49,045 bases of DNA from Ignavibacteria bacterium (GTDB taxonomy: Bacteria > Bacteroidota > Ignavibacteria > Tepidaquicellales > OLB5). Location: positions 1 to 49,045 of the forward strand of contig JAIOIK010000187.1 of NCBI GenBank assembly GCA_019912545.1. Direction: 5' to 3'. The notes below the pieces were generated by a model. It was not told where the DNA came from. It did no database searches and saw only the letters and a program-made list of their open reading frames with translations. How positions within the stretch are numbered: the stretch's first letter is position 1; the number at the start of each line of letters is the position of its first letter. Position numbers and translations under genes: made by a program. This document shows, one piece after another, positions 35,280-45,510 of the stretch.

Positions 35280-35412
35280 AGATACTTATGGAATTGTTTT
35301 AGATTCTTAATTGTTTTATATCATATAGTTATCTCTACAGTTTTAGCTTTTATTAGTAATCAATAAAAGTTATATTACAATCAAATTTAAACCAAAGAAA
35401 GGAAACATCTAT

Positions 35413-36009
35413 TTGAGAATAAAAATGAAAATCATCGGCCTATTGTTCCTGCCGGTTCTGATCAGTACCATGATCGGGTGCTCGGCAAGCGATAGTGATT
35501 ACAGTGTTAAAACTAACAAAAAGACCAAGAAAACAGAGCAGGTAGCCAGTATAACTGGTATTCAGAAAAAAAGTTTGATCGAACAGTCTAACCTAGAGAC
35601 ACTCACAAACATTGTTTCCGAATATTCCAACACCTCTGTTGACAGGGACGCTGTAATGATCAGGATCATCGAATTGATAAATACTCCTTATTTATGGGGA
35701 GGTACTACTACTAATGGTATCGATTGCTCGGCATTTTGCCAGAGAGTAATGAAGTATGCATTAGGAGTTGATATACCGAGAACTTCCATAATGCAATCTA
35801 CTGTGGGAGACCCGGTTGATAGAGAAAACCTGCAATTTGGCGACCTTGTGTTCTTTAACACTATGGGAAGAAGGATATCGCATGTAGGCATATATCTTGG
35901 AGAAAGTGTATTTGCTCATTCTTCATCAAGCGGTGGTGTCAAAACCAGCTCATTAAGTGAAGATTACTACAATGCAAAATACGTAACAGCCAGACGTGTT
36001 ATAAAGTAA
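35413..36009 (+). CDS. NlpC/P60 family peptidoglycan endopeptidase lipoprotein
   Basis: In this 198-aa protein the signal ends in 'MIGC' (Cys23 from the TTG start). The C-terminal NlpC/P60 domain (about 80-196) contains catalytic Cys in 'GIDCSAFCQ', His in 'RISHVGIYLG' and a following 'FAHSSSS' block. It should cut peptide stems in peptidoglycan. The start is TTG at 35413, at good spacing from AAAGGAAA; the ATG at 35425 is too far from it but is also in frame. It lies between a peptide-binding protein and a peptide permease (3-nt gap to the permease), which suggests a link between wall-peptide release and uptake (inference). Confidence 0.9.
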   Translation: MRIKMKIIGLLFLPVLISTMIGCSASDSDYSVKTNKKTKKTEQVASITGIQKKSLIEQSNLETLTNIVSEYSNTSVDRDAVMIRIIELINTPYLWGGTTTNGIDCSAFCQRVMKYALGVDIPRTSIMQSTVGDPVDRENLQFGDLVFFNTMGRRISHVGIYLGESVFAHSSSSGGVKTSSLSEDYYNAKYVTARRVIK

Positions 36010-36012
36010 TTT

Positions 36013-36939
36013 ATGGCTACTTATATTTTAAGAAAGTTACTGTATTCTATCCTGATACTTATTGGAGTGATAACAGTAACTTTCTCTTTAATGTACGTAA
36101 TCCCCGGCGACCCTGCAAGATTAATGCTGGGACAAAGAGCTGATATAGCATCTATTGATGCAGTGAGAAAACAGCTTGGGCTTGACGATCCATTATACGT
36201 GCAGTATGGCAGGTTTATGGTTAAGGCAGTTCAGGGTGATCTGGGAAGGTCATACTCTTCAAACAGGGATGTATTGAAAACGATTATTGAAACGTTTCCT
36301 GCAACAGCATTACTGGCTTTTTCAGCACTCGTTCTTTCGTCGATATTAGGAATTTTGATAGGTGTAATATCATCTGTGAAACCATATACTTTTGCGGATA
36401 ACGCCTCTATGCTTCTTGCTTTGTTCGGGATTTCTTTTCCTCCATTTGCGCTGGGCCTCATCATGGCGCTTGTTTTTGGAGCCTGGCTTAAATGGTTTCC
36501 GATCTCGGGTTATGTAAATAACGGGATGATATACCTCGTTTTACCGATGCTTACACTTGCACTGAGACCCCTCTCAATAATCGCCCGCCTCACAAGATCC
36601 AGTATGCTGGATGTACTTGGACAGGATTACGTTAGGACGGCAAGAGCTAAAGGAGTAAATGAATGGAAAGTAATAATAAGGCATGCCTTAAGAAATGCGC
36701 TCAACCCGGTTATAACAACTATCAGCGCATGGCTTGCAGCCTTGTTAGGAGGAACTTTCTTCATTGAGTACATTTTTAACTGGCCTGGGATAGGGCTGCT
36801 TGCAATTAACTCAATCCTGTCACTGGATTTCCCTATGATACAGGGAACTGTTTTGTTTACTGCAGTAATTTTCATAATTGTAAACGTGATTGTAGATGTA
36901 GTATATGCTTTCTTGGATCCAAAAGTTAAATTAACCTAA
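36013..36939 (+). CDS. Peptide ABC transporter permease, DppB/OppB type
   Basis: The 308-aa inner-membrane protein has six predicted helices. The N-terminus 'YILRKLLYSILILIGVITVTF' region and 'IPGDPARLMLGQ' are characteristic of DppB. The EAA loop that contacts the ATPase is 'ARAKGVNEWKVIIRHALRNAL'. It requires a DppC-type second permease and ATPases, which are not seen within the window. It probably works with the binding protein encoded at 33534. It starts 3 nt after the NlpC/P60 gene. Confidence 0.93.
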   Translation: MATYILRKLLYSILILIGVITVTFSLMYVIPGDPARLMLGQRADIASIDAVRKQLGLDDPLYVQYGRFMVKAVQGDLGRSYSSNRDVLKTIIETFPATALLAFSALVLSSILGILIGVISSVKPYTFADNASMLLALFGISFPPFALGLIMALVFGAWLKWFPISGYVNNGMIYLVLPMLTLALRPLSIIARLTRSSMLDVLGQDYVRTARAKGVNEWKVIIRHALRNALNPVITTISAWLAALLGGTFFIEYIFNWPGIGLLAINSILSLDFPMIQGTVLFTAVIFIIVNVIVDVVYAFLDPKVKLT

Positions 36940-36960
36940 TCCAATAACTAAATATCTTCA

Positions 36961-39192
36961 ATGAAAAAAATTACTTCAATCCTCTTTTTGTTCCTAATGC
37001 TGGCTTCGGGTTTGTTTGCTCAGCCTGCATATCTCTCTCCGTTTAAAGTTAACGTTAATAAGACTAATTCAATTTCGAAGGAAATTAAGAGTGCTGTTAA
37101 TGACGCTAAAATTATAGATGTTGATCTAAACATTGTCAAACAGGTAGTTGAAAAAAAATCTGAATCCATTTCGGTTGAAGTCCCAAATGGCATTTCAACT
37201 ATTCGCCTGGTATTAAACAGGTTCGAAATTCTTGCTCCGGGCGCTAAAATTGTTGCCGGAACTGTATCAGGCGATAAACCTGTTGATATGAATAATACTT
37301 TTATTGTATATACTTCAAATCTCAAAGACAAGAATTCACCTTTGGTTGTCATGACATTTTTCAGGAATGATGTTACTGCAATGATCATATCAAGCGAAGA
37401 TGTTGCTGTGCTTTCCAGAAAAGAAGTTACAGATGTGAATTCCGACTATATTTTCTTCCAGCAGAGCAAAACCAAGGCAAACAGCGACTTCAAGTGCGGA
37501 GCTGAAAGTCTTGAAATACCAAAAGAGATTCTCGAAATGCAGAAAAACCTTAAACCTGGAAATGTGGATAACTTAACAAGTCAGATCATCAAAACTCAAA
37601 TTGCTGTTGAATCTGATTATGAAACTTTTCAGCGGTACGGCAGCGTAGAAAATGCTTCAAAGTATATTCTGAGCCTTCTTGCCCCTGTTTCTGCAATTTA
37701 CACCAGGGATATTAATGTTCAGATCGTATCAACTTATTTAAGGGTATGGGATAATATAAATGATCCTTATAACGGCACAACCTCCAATACATTGCTAAAT
37801 GAATTCAGAAGTTATTGGAACTCTAATATGACCGCTGTCCCAAGAAATCTGGCACATTACATTACTACAAGGCCCGGTGGATTGGGTGGTATAGCATGGG
37901 TGAATCAGCTTTGCGCAAATGTTAATAATGGTTACGGTTACGCTTTTAGCGATATTGACGGCACATTTAACAGCCTTCCGGCTTATTCATGGGACGTTAT
38001 GGTTGTTTCGCATGAAACAGGTCACAATTTTGGTTCTCCTCATACTCATAGTTGTACATGGCCAGGCGGCCCTATTGATAGTTGTTATGCAACCGAAGGA
38101 GCCTGCTATACCGGTGCACCAATTGCAATCGTTGGAACAATAATGAGTTACTGTCATTTGAACGGATCAATTTCTCTTGTGAAGGGTTTTGGGCCGTTAC
38201 CAACTCAATTGATCAGAAATAATGCAGAGAACGCACCTTGTTTGACTCCTATGAGTGGTTTTCTTGTTGCTACTCCAAATGGTGGTGAAATATTCAGAAG
38301 CGGGCAGCTGATCACAATTATTTGGGGAACAGGTATAACCGGTAATGTTAATATTGAGTATTCTTCAAATAACGGAACTAACTGGAGTACTATTCAGAAT
38401 GGTGTAAGTGCAATTTTAAGAAACGTAGACTGGACATTGCCTTATATGCCTACAGTTACACTGGGTAGAGTAAGAGTATATGAAACCGGAAATACTTCAA
38501 ATGGAGATTTGAGCGATAGTTCATTCCAGATCAGGCCGAATCTGAATACGTTTTCCGTTATTGATCCACCACAATTGTACAGAATGAACGTATATGCAGG
38601 AGATACGACTAAAGTTCATTTCACATTCACCAGTGCCGGAACTCTTCCTGAGATCAAATATAAATGGGTGCTTAGCACAATCAATAATTCAAACTTGTTC
38701 AACAGGTTTTCCAATAATAACGGAAATGATACAATGCTATCCATATCCAAAGGAACCCTTGATTCAATTGTTACTTCATGGGGTGCAGCAAACGTTGGTG
38801 ATTCATTACGGTTAAGATGGAATGTTAAAAGTTTTACTCAGCTTGATTCTCTGCAGACAAATAACTCATTCCTTATAACATTTGTTCGTTCAATAATTGG
38901 AATACAGACTATCTCTCAGGTCATACCAAATGTTTATTTTGTAAACCCGAATTATCCAAATCCCTTTAATCCGACAACTAATATTAAGTTTGGATTGCCG
39001 AAAGCAACGTTCGTCAAACTTACCGTTTTTGATATACTTGGAAGAGAAGTCTCGGTATTGGTTAATGAAAAGCTGGATGCGGGTGAGTTTTCTGCAGGCT
39101 GGAATGCAGCTGCATTTCCAAGCGGCGTTTATTTCTATAGGATCGAAGCAGGTGAGTTTGTAAAAACAGCAAAAATGATTCTGGTTAAGTAA
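36961..39192 (+). CDS. Secreted metzincin zinc protease with type IX sorting domain
   Basis: The 743-aa protein has a signal peptide ending near residue 20 ('GLFA-Q'). The propeptide and protease domain come first. The catalytic motif HETGHNFGSPH (His351, Glu352, His355, Gly358, His361) is the metzincin HExxHxxGxxH signature, and the following 'IMSYCHL' provides the Met-turn. This fits M12B-like (reprolysin) enzymes. An Ig-like region follows (about 440-530). The last 80 residues start with 'YPNPFNPTTNI' and end 'FVKTAKMILVK', the type A sorting domain of type IX secretion in Ignavibacteria-like genomes. It is expected to be exported across the outer membrane and to degrade extracellular protein. 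Confidence 0.92.
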   Translation: MKKITSILFLFLMLASGLFAQPAYLSPFKVNVNKTNSISKEIKSAVNDAKIIDVDLNIVKQVVEKKSESISVEVPNGISTIRLVLNRFEILAPGAKIVAGTVSGDKPVDMNNTFIVYTSNLKDKNSPLVVMTFFRNDVTAMIISSEDVAVLSRKEVTDVNSDYIFFQQSKTKANSDFKCGAESLEIPKEILEMQKNLKPGNVDNLTSQIIKTQIAVESDYETFQRYGSVENASKYILSLLAPVSAIYTRDINVQIVSTYLRVWDNINDPYNGTTSNTLLNEFRSYWNSNMTAVPRNLAHYITTRPGGLGGIAWVNQLCANVNNGYGYAFSDIDGTFNSLPAYSWDVMVVSHETGHNFGSPHTHSCTWPGGPIDSCYATEGACYTGAPIAIVGTIMSYCHLNGSISLVKGFGPLPTQLIRNNAENAPCLTPMSGFLVATPNGGEIFRSGQLITIIWGTGITGNVNIEYSSNNGTNWSTIQNGVSAILRNVDWTLPYMPTVTLGRVRVYETGNTSNGDLSDSSFQIRPNLNTFSVIDPPQLYRMNVYAGDTTKVHFTFTSAGTLPEIKYKWVLSTINNSNLFNRFSNNNGNDTMLSISKGTLDSIVTSWGAANVGDSLRLRWNVKSFTQLDSLQTNNSFLITFVRSIIGIQTISQVIPNVYFVNPNYPNPFNPTTNIKFGLPKATFVKLTVFDILGREVSVLVNEKLDAGEFSAGWNAAAFPSGVYFYRIEAGEFVKTAKMILVK

Positions 39193-39224
39193 GGATCGCA
39201 GAGATAATCTGTTCATGTATGAAG

Positions 39225-39248
39225 AGCGGTAGCAATACCGCTTTTTTT
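39225..39248 (+). terminator. Terminator after the metzincin gene
   Basis: AGCGGTA (39225-39231) pairs with TACCGCT (39236-39242) around GCAA (a stable tetraloop) and is followed by TTTTTT. An in-frame ATG at 39219 would translate through this structure, so it is not the start of the next gene. Confidence 0.88.
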
Positions 39249-39254
39249 ATACAT

Positions 39255-39285
39255 TTGTTTGATTCTACTATAAGTGTTATTTTTG
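39255..39285 (+). promoter_or_regulatory. Promoter of the M3-like peptidase/clpB-N transcript
   Basis: TTG (39255-39257), 20 nt, then TATTTTTG (39278-39285), both matching the Bacteroidota consensus. The G of the -7 box is 17 nt before the chosen ATG at 39303. Confidence 0.6.
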
Positions 39286-39302
39286 TTAACTTTAAAAATT
39301 CA

Positions 39303-40808
39303 ATGAATATTCAGGAAATTCGCAGGAAAATAGAGCTTTACACAGGTGAACTAAGTAAAGAGTTCTACTTGCAAGGGGCTGGTTTAAAAAATACTGTAGA
39401 TTTTGATAGTGTATCTGATAGATATCCGGATCTGTTTTCACAGGAGAATCTTGAGATAATTAAGAAGAGTCTTTCGGAAGCTTGCGAAAACGAAGAGAAA
39501 AACCGCCTAAGCTTACTTCTTGAATCTTTTTATGGAGAGATAATCTCACAGAAATTGAAGGAGGATTTGAACGAATTCTTTGTATTGGAATCAGAGCTTC
39601 GCGTTGAATCCGGAAATGGTTCACAAGTTCCTTACAGGAGCGCAATTGTATATCTTTTAAATGAACAAGACAGGAAAATAAGGGGCAGAATGCAGGATGC
39701 CATTGAGTTGATAACAGAACGTCGTTTGAACCCCTTGCTTGAAAAATTATACAGAAATGAGTCTCATGAATTATCTGTTCTTGGATTCAAGAGCAGATCA
39801 CAATTTTTTCACCATTTTTCCGGAATTGACCTTTTCTCTCTTGACAAAATGATGCAGGATTTCGTTCTGTATACAAATGACCTTTACGAGGAATATCTCT
39901 ACCGTTATGCTAAGATAAAAGTAAACATACCGCTGAGTGAATTGAAAAAGCATGATCTAAGTTTTATTTTAAGGGCTACGGAATTTGACAGTTTTTTCCC
40001 AAAAGAGCATATGTATGGGCATATATCAGATTTTATTACGAGAATGGGAATAGATATGAGTGCAGGCGGTAGAATTATTTATGATCTGGAAAATAGAGAG
40101 AACAAGACCTCCCGGGCTTTTTGTACCTATACAAGAATTCCCGAAGAAGTCTATCTTGTATTCCCGCCAAGGGGAGGAGAAGATGATTATTATGCATTTT
40201 TGCATGAATTGGGGCATGCTTTGCACTTTGCAAATACAGATAGGGATTTGCACATGGAGTTCAAATGGTTTGGCGATTCTTCTGTATCTGAAGCGTATGC
40301 TGTAAACTTTGATCATCTTACAATGGATGAACACTGGATGAATTATTATCTGGGTGTGAACAAATTCAACAACGAAGAGTATTTTAAATATAAAAATTTT
40401 AAAGAGCTTGTGAGCCTTAGAAGACTGGCATCAAAGCTTCATTATGAAATGAAACTAAGTTCATCACCGGATATTTCTGAAAGCAAAAGATACTACGCGA
40501 AAGTAAATACTGAAGCTATGAAAGTTGAGTATTCATCCACAAATTATCTAATGGATGTGGACCCGAATTTTTACTGTGCCCGCTACATACTTGCCTGGAT
40601 CTTGCAGGCCGGGCTTCAAAGCCGGCTGCGAACCTCTTTTGGAGAAATGTGGTTTCATAGTAAACAAGCCGGAGACTTTCTAGAAGAACTATGGTACCAT
40701 GGCCAGAAGTATGACGCTCAGGAATTAGCAAAACTGATTGGAATGGAACACCTATCAACAGAAAAAATTCTGGCAAATTTAAGAAAAGAATTATCAACAA
40801 AAGTATAA
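39303..40808 (+). CDS. M3-like (oligoendopeptidase F-type) zinc metallopeptidase
   Basis: The product is 501 aa from the ATG at 39303. The longer frame from 39219 is rejected because it would run through the preceding terminator and the promoter. The protein is largely helical and has no signal peptide. The zinc motif is HELGH (His301, Glu302, His305), with a third ligand candidate Glu330 in 'VSEAYAVNF' 25 residues on, the spacing seen in M3 gluzincins. '[11 protein letters not shown]' near the C-terminus also fits. It is shorter than classical M3 enzymes (about 600-680 aa). It is followed by clpB-N after 10 nt, so the two are probably in one transcript, a link of a cytosolic peptidase to a disaggregase. 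Confidence 0.75.
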   Translation: MNIQEIRRKIELYTGELSKEFYLQGAGLKNTVDFDSVSDRYPDLFSQENLEIIKKSLSEACENEEKNRLSLLLESFYGEIISQKLKEDLNEFFVLESELRVESGNGSQVPYRSAIVYLLNEQDRKIRGRMQDAIELITERRLNPLLEKLYRNESHELSVLGFKSRSQFFHHFSGIDLFSLDKMMQDFVLYTNDLYEEYLYRYAKIKVNIPLSELKKHDLSFILRATEFDSFFPKEHMYGHISDFITRMGIDMSAGGRIIYDLENRENKTSRAFCTYTRIPEEVYLVFPPRGGEDDYYAFLHELGHALHFANTDRDLHMEFKWFGDSSVSEAYAVNFDHLTMDEHWMNYYLGVNKFNNEEYFKYKNFKELVSLRRLASKLHYEMKLSSSPDISESKRYYAKVNTEAMKVEYSSTNYLMDVDPNFYCARYILAWILQAGLQSRLRTSFGEMWFHSKQAGDFLEELWYHGQKYDAQELAKLIGMEHLSTEKILANLRKELSTKV

Positions 40809-40818
40809 TAGAATAGAC

Positions 40819-42135
40819 ATGGCAATAAATTTCAACAAATTCACAATAAAAGCACAGGAGGCTATGCAGGCAGCCGGAGAAATTGCGGTAAATTATTCTG
40901 ACCAGCAGCTTGAACCGGAACACCTCTTAGCGGCATTGATCCAGAATAATGATAGTATTGCAGTTTCACTGATAAACAAGATCGGGGCCGGACTTGATGC
41001 ATTAAAAATAAAGACGTCCGGATTGATTGATAAACTCCCTAAAGTATCCTCTACAGCTTCAACAAATCAATTCCTTTCTACTAATCTCCAGCAAGTTCTG
41101 GATAATGCTTTTAAGATCGCAGGGCAGTTGAAAGATGAGTACGTTAGCATTGAACATCTGCTTATTTCTTTAACTGAAGATAAAGGCAGCACCGGTAAGT
41201 TACTCAATGAACAGGGCCTGAATAAAGAAAGTATTCTGAAAGCCTTGTTGGATGTTCGTGGGAATCAGCGGGTAACTAACCAGGAACCTGAGGAAACCTA
41301 CCAGTCACTTAAGAAGTATGGACGTGATCTTAACCAGCTTGCAAAGCAGGGAAAGCTTGATCCTGTAATAGGAAGGGATGATGAGATCCGCAGAGTGTTG
41401 CAGGTCTTATCCCGCAGAACTAAAAATAACCCTGTCCTGGTGGGTGAACCCGGAGTTGGGAAAACTGCAATAGCTGAAGGTCTTGCTTTCAGGATTGTTA
41501 ATGGCGAAGTACCTGAAAATCTCAGAGCAAAAACAGTCATAGCACTTGATATGGGAGCGCTTATTGCAGGTGCAAGCTACAGGGGACAGTTTGAAGAACG
41601 GCTCAAAGCTGTTATAAATGAAGTTAAGAAGAGTGAAGGACAGATAATTCTATTTATAGACGAAATACATACACTTGTTGGAGCAGGTAAAACTGAAGGG
41701 GCAATGGATGCTGCCAATATTCTTAAGCCGGCACTTGCCAGGGGAGAACTGCATGCAATCGGGGCAACAACTCTGGATGAATACAGGAAATATATTGAAA
41801 AAGACCCAGCTCTTGAAAGGAGATTTCAGCCTGTTTTAGTCGATGAACCATCTGTTGAAGATACTATTTCGATCTTACGCGGCTTAAAAGAAAAATATGA
41901 AATTCATCATGGGGTGAGAATTACTGACTCTGCAATTGTTTCTGCGGCTGTACTTTCACAAAGATACATTACAGAGCGCTTCCTGCCGGATAAAGCAATA
42001 GACCTGATTGATGAAGCCGCAAGCAAGTTAAGGATTGAAATTGACTCCATGCCTGAAGAGCTTGATATAATAGAAAAGAAAATCAAACAATTAGAGATTG
42101 AAAGAGAAGCGCTTAAAAGAGAGCTTGCCGCTTAA
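40819..42135 (+). CDS. clpB: ClpB N-terminal half (ClpN domain, NBD1, start of M domain)
   Basis: This 438-aa protein matches the first half of the ClpB/Hsp104 disaggregase. The ClpN double repeat covers about 1-145. NBD1 has Walker A 'GEPGVGKT' (about 209-216), Walker B 'ILFIDEIH' and the 'LERRFQPV' arginine-finger region. The last residues '[19 protein letters not shown]' are the first helix of the M domain, then 'LKRELAA' and a TAA stop at 42133-42135. In ordinary ClpB this point runs directly on to NBD2. The missing part is found at 47898 on the same strand. The stop overlaps that of the convergent histidine kinase gene in the 4-base TTAA. See the finding on the split. Confidence 0.95.
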   Translation: MAINFNKFTIKAQEAMQAAGEIAVNYSDQQLEPEHLLAALIQNNDSIAVSLINKIGAGLDALKIKTSGLIDKLPKVSSTASTNQFLSTNLQQVLDNAFKIAGQLKDEYVSIEHLLISLTEDKGSTGKLLNEQGLNKESILKALLDVRGNQRVTNQEPEETYQSLKKYGRDLNQLAKQGKLDPVIGRDDEIRRVLQVLSRRTKNNPVLVGEPGVGKTAIAEGLAFRIVNGEVPENLRAKTVIALDMGALIAGASYRGQFEERLKAVINEVKKSEGQIILFIDEIHTLVGAGKTEGAMDAANILKPALARGELHAIGATTLDEYRKYIEKDPALERRFQPVLVDEPSVEDTISILRGLKEKYEIHHGVRITDSAIVSAAVLSQRYITERFLPDKAIDLIDEAASKLRIEIDSMPEELDIIEKKIKQLEIEREALKRELAA

Positions 42136-43877
42136 GATTTCTTTTTCTTCTCTGCGGTTAGAGTTTTATCCATAATAGGAAGAGTGAAAAAGAATGTTGT
42201 ACCTTTGCCGACTTCGGATTCAAACCAGATCTTGCCTCCGTGTTTTTCTATCACCCTTTTGCAAAGTGCAAGCCCGATTCCTGAGCCGGGATACTTCCTG
42301 TGATCATGGAGCTTCTGGAAAACAATAAATATCCTTTCGGAAAACCACTGCTCGATACCGATTCCGTTATCTTTTACTTCAAACTGCCACATTCCGTTCT
42401 TCTTTTCTGCCGATATTTCGATCGTTGGCTTGCTTTCTCCCTGATACTTAATAGCATTGGCAACCAGGTTTTGAAAAACTTGTGTCATTTGAACGAAATT
42501 ACCGAAAATCTTGGGCAGTGTGAAATGCTTAATGCTGGCTTTACTTTCTTTAATAGCTACATCCAGGTTAGCAAGTGCATCCTTAAGTGCAACGTTGCAG
42601 TCAACTTCTTCTTTTGGAGCCCTTTCAGTACCTACCCTGGAGTACATCAGAAAATCTGTTATAAGCCTGTACATTCTGGTAACTCCGTCATCAGCGTTTG
42701 TTATCTGCTCTTCCATTTCAGGGCCAAGCCGTTTCTTATACTTCTTATTGAGGATTTCCAGGAAGTTCTGTATTGATCTCAGAGGCTCCTGCAGGTCGTG
42801 GGATGCAGCATATGAGAATACATAAAGTTCCTCGTTTGATAGAGCAAGCTCTTCGGCATAACGCCTCAGCTCTTCTTCGACCTGCTTTTTAAATGTAATA
42901 TCCCGTGAAATTGCCGAGACCTGAGTTATAATTCCTGATTCTTCCCTGATAGGAGAAAGTGTCAACGAAACATCAATAATTGATCTATCTTTTCTTTGTC
43001 TTTTTGTTTCAAAGGATTCAATACGTTCGCCTTTTCCAACTTTGCCAAGAAGATGTTTAAGTTCGTTTTCTTTGAAATCCGGCACTACAATCGAAATATT
43101 TCTGCCGATTGCATCCTTTTCGATGTAGCCATAAAGTTTCTCTGCCCCCGGATTCCAGCTTTCGATCTGGCCATCAAGACTCATTGCATAAATTGCATCT
43201 CCGGAATTAAGTACAATTGAGGCAAGCTGTGATTTAATTTCTTCGTTTTTCTTACGATCGGTTATATCTCTCAATATTGTAATAACATGCGGAATTGAGT
43301 GATACAAAACAGGTGTTGATGCTGCATTAACATCAATATATACGCCGTTCAATTTTTTGATCGAGATATCAATTGGTGGGAATTGCTTCATATACTTAAC
43401 CATGTTTTCCACCCGCTGAGCTACCTTCTCACGGTAGGAATAATGAATGAGCTCATTCATGGTCAGTCCAAGGAGCTGGTCTTCAGTCTCTGCCCCGTAC
43501 AAAGCAAGACCTGCCTTGTTTACAAACATAAGTTTCCCGTCTCTGTGAACAGTTATTGCATCGGGAGAAAGATCAACTGTGCTCCTGAGTCTGTTAACAT
43601 TATCCTGAAGTTCTTCTATTTCTCTTTCGGTTGCACTTATCTGCGACTGTGATTCTTTTGCCCTTCTTCTTGAAAAAACCGCAAAAGCAAAACCAAATAC
43701 AGCAAGCACAAAAAGAAGTTCAACGATCCTGAATCCGTCCTGTTCGGCTGCAATGCCGCGCATCCAGACAAAAACATCCAGTAATGAAAATGCAACCAGT
43801 ATTACAATTATTACCGAAAAGATAATAATTATATCCTTCAGATCAGTGGATTCTTTTTTATTTTGCCCTTCGTTCAA
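42132..43877 (-). CDS. PAS-domain sensor histidine kinase
   Basis: The 581-aa kinase has two membrane helices near the N-terminus (about 15-35 and 46-64) and a short extracytoplasmic loop. Two or more PAS domains follow ('[18 protein letters not shown]' and '[19 protein letters not shown]'), with a PAC-like segment after each. The HisKA domain has His360 in '[11 protein letters not shown]'. The HATPase domain has the N box 'NLVANAIKY', G1 'DNGIGIE' and G2 'GSGIGLALC'. No response regulator is encoded beside it. Its start overlaps the GT2 gene by 20 nt, so it is the last member of the five-gene cassette inside clpB. A role in controlling glycan genes is inference from position only. Confidence 0.92.
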   Translation of the reverse strand: MNEGQNKKESTDLKDIIIIFSVIIVILVAFSLLDVFVWMRGIAAEQDGFRIVELLFVLAVFGFAFAVFSRRRAKESQSQISATEREIEELQDNVNRLRSTVDLSPDAITVHRDGKLMFVNKAGLALYGAETEDQLLGLTMNELIHYSYREKVAQRVENMVKYMKQFPPIDISIKKLNGVYIDVNAASTPVLYHSIPHVITILRDITDRKKNEEIKSQLASIVLNSGDAIYAMSLDGQIESWNPGAEKLYGYIEKDAIGRNISIVVPDFKENELKHLLGKVGKGERIESFETKRQRKDRSIIDVSLTLSPIREESGIITQVSAISRDITFKKQVEEELRRYAEELALSNEELYVFSYAASHDLQEPLRSIQNFLEILNKKYKKRLGPEMEEQITNADDGVTRMYRLITDFLMYSRVGTERAPKEEVDCNVALKDALANLDVAIKESKASIKHFTLPKIFGNFVQMTQVFQNLVANAIKYQGESKPTIEISAEKKNGMWQFEVKDNGIGIEQWFSERIFIVFQKLHDHRKYPGSGIGLALCKRVIEKHGGKIWFESEVGKGTTFFFTLPIMDKTLTAEKKKKS

Positions 43878-44589
43878 GAAGTTCTTTCTTTATTTCTTTT
43901 TTGAAAGCAATAATTTCCCTGATTGTCCTGAATATTATCGATGGCCGAGCCGCCGTTGAGACGCCGTCAACTCGCGGCAGGTGTCTTACTCCAACTTCAG
44001 TAAAGGTGTAACCCAGCAGACTTGCCCGTATCATTATCTCTGCGTCAATAAAAGCATCCTTGGTATTCACTTTGATCTTCTTAAACAGATCGGTCTTAAT
44101 GATCTTGAATGCGCAGTCTATATCAATATAATCTGTATTAAAAATTAACTTCAGCACGAAGTTATAGACAAAACTTGTTAACTTCCTGTAAGTTGAATAT
44201 TGTTTTTTCTTTCTGTAACCAACTATCATATCGCTATACGGGATCAGAGCAACAAATTTTCTTAATTCATCAAGATCGAACTGGTTATCACCATCGGTAT
44301 AAAAGACATACTCAAAACGCGCAGTAGAAAAACCCTCCCACAGGGTTGCGCCGTATCCTTTATTTGTTTTGTGGTGAACCACTTTTACCTTCGGATACTT
44401 CGCAGCAAGTCCATCAGCCACTTCTGCGGTATTATCAGGGCTTCCATCTTCAATTATAGTGATCTCGTAATCTTTAAGCTTCATGTCTTCCAAAACTGTT
44501 ACAGCTTTATCAACTACCTTATTGATGTTCTTTTCGTCAAAATATGCCGGGAAAAAAACTGAGAGTGTAATATCTTTATTGGTTATCAA
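43858..44589 (-). CDS. GT2 glycosyltransferase, polyprenyl-phosphate sugar synthase type
   Basis: The 243-aa cytosolic GT-A enzyme has 'SVFFPAYFDEKNI', 'IIEDGSPDNTAEV', the DxD-type 'YTDGDNQFD' and 'IDIDCAFKIIK'. The plan resembles dolichyl-phosphate mannose synthase (DPM1-like), which makes polyprenyl-phosphate sugars at the membrane. No transmembrane tail is present. The GT-C-like protein in the same operon would be a natural consumer of such a donor (inference). The gene overlaps the epimerase by 14 nt and the kinase by 20 nt. Confidence 0.88.
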   Translation of the reverse strand: MITNKDITLSVFFPAYFDEKNINKVVDKAVTVLEDMKLKDYEITIIEDGSPDNTAEVADGLAAKYPKVKVVHHKTNKGYGATLWEGFSTARFEYVFYTDGDNQFDLDELRKFVALIPYSDMIVGYRKKKQYSTYRKLTSFVYNFVLKLIFNTDYIDIDCAFKIIKTDLFKKIKVNTKDAFIDAEIMIRASLLGYTFTEVGVRHLPRVDGVSTAARPSIIFRTIREIIAFKKEIKKELLERRAK

Positions 44590-45508
44590 GAATATATCTC
44601 CAGGTGTTTTTCAGGCCTTCATTAAATTCTGTTTCGGGTGTCCATTTCAGTTGTTTTGCCGCCAGGCGGTTATCGAGCACATTGGCTTTTACATCAAACT
44701 TCCGGGAAGGCAGATATTTTACTCTGAATTTAAGCTTTAAGACTCTTCTGAACTTATCCAGTATCTGATTTATTGAATAGCCGGTTCCGCTGCTGATATT
44801 ATAAATGCTATTGTCTGAGTTATCCTGAAATGCCCTGTAAATAGCTTTAGCACCATCCTTGATGTAAAAGTAGTCTCTTACTATCTTACCATCGCCCCAA
44901 ATTTCAATTGTTTGCTTATGCTTGATCTTATACAATAAGTGTGCAATTAATCCCTGGCTCAACAAAGGGTTTTGCCTTTCACCAAATGGATTGGCAAATC
45001 GCAGAATTTTATAGTCTTGCCCTTTTAGATTTTTGTACAAGCTTAAATATTTCTCAATAGTCAGTTTAATTATGCCGTAAGAGTTTAATGGTTCGGTTGG
45101 GTGATCTTCTTTGATTGGCAGTTTAGTTGGATTACCGTAAACAGTACCGCCGGAGGAAATGAAAATTACTTTCTTAACGCTGTTATGAACACATCTCTCA
45201 AACAAATGGAGTGATGATATTAAGTTACTTTCAACATCGTAATACGGGTTTAAATTAGAACTTGCCGGAAGGGTGGAGCTTACCAGGTGTACTACATAAT
45301 CTTTATTCCTAAGCGATTTATTAATATCAATTTCGTTATTGAAATCCCCTTCAATAAAATCGATTTTTTCAAGGATATGTGCCACATTCCTTTTCGATGC
45401 ATTAAGTTTATCGAAAACGGTGACCTTCATATTTTTCAAAAGCAGGTCCTCTGCAATGTGCGAACCTATGAATCCTGCCCCTCCGTATATTATACAGCTT
45501 TGTTTCAA
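44576..45508 (-). CDS. NAD-dependent sugar-nucleotide epimerase/dehydratase (extended SDR)
   Basis: The 310-aa enzyme has the Rossmann motif 'GGAGFIGSH' at the N-terminus, the catalytic block 'ISSGGTVYG', Tyr/Lys of the YxxxK motif in 'SYGIIK', and 'RFANPFGE' for substrate binding. The family includes UDP-glucose 4-epimerase and relatives acting on UDP-, GDP- or dTDP-sugars; the exact substrate is not clear. It would supply an activated sugar to the glycosyltransferases of the cassette. It starts 2 nt after the methyltransferase stop. Confidence 0.9.
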   Translation of the reverse strand: MKQSCIIYGGAGFIGSHIAEDLLLKNMKVTVFDKLNASKRNVAHILEKIDFIEGDFNNEIDINKSLRNKDYVVHLVSSTLPASSNLNPYYDVESNLISSLHLFERCVHNSVKKVIFISSGGTVYGNPTKLPIKEDHPTEPLNSYGIIKLTIEKYLSLYKNLKGQDYKILRFANPFGERQNPLLSQGLIAHLLYKIKHKQTIEIWGDGKIVRDYFYIKDGAKAIYRAFQDNSDNSIYNISSGTGYSINQILDKFRRVLKLKFRVKYLPSRKFDVKANVLDNRLAAKQLKWTPETEFNEGLKNTWRYILDNQ

Positions 45509-45510
45509 TC

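Noticed and set aside
39219-39302. A longer N-terminus of the M3-like peptidase starting at ATG 39219
   Set aside because: It would translate through a strong terminator (39225-39248) and the predicted promoter of the gene; the ATG at 39303 fits both better.
40819-42135. clpB-N as a frameshifted pseudogene
   Set aside because: The frame is intact with all NBD1 motifs, and the stop follows a natural helix; the C half has its own start and -7 box rather than a frameshift junction.
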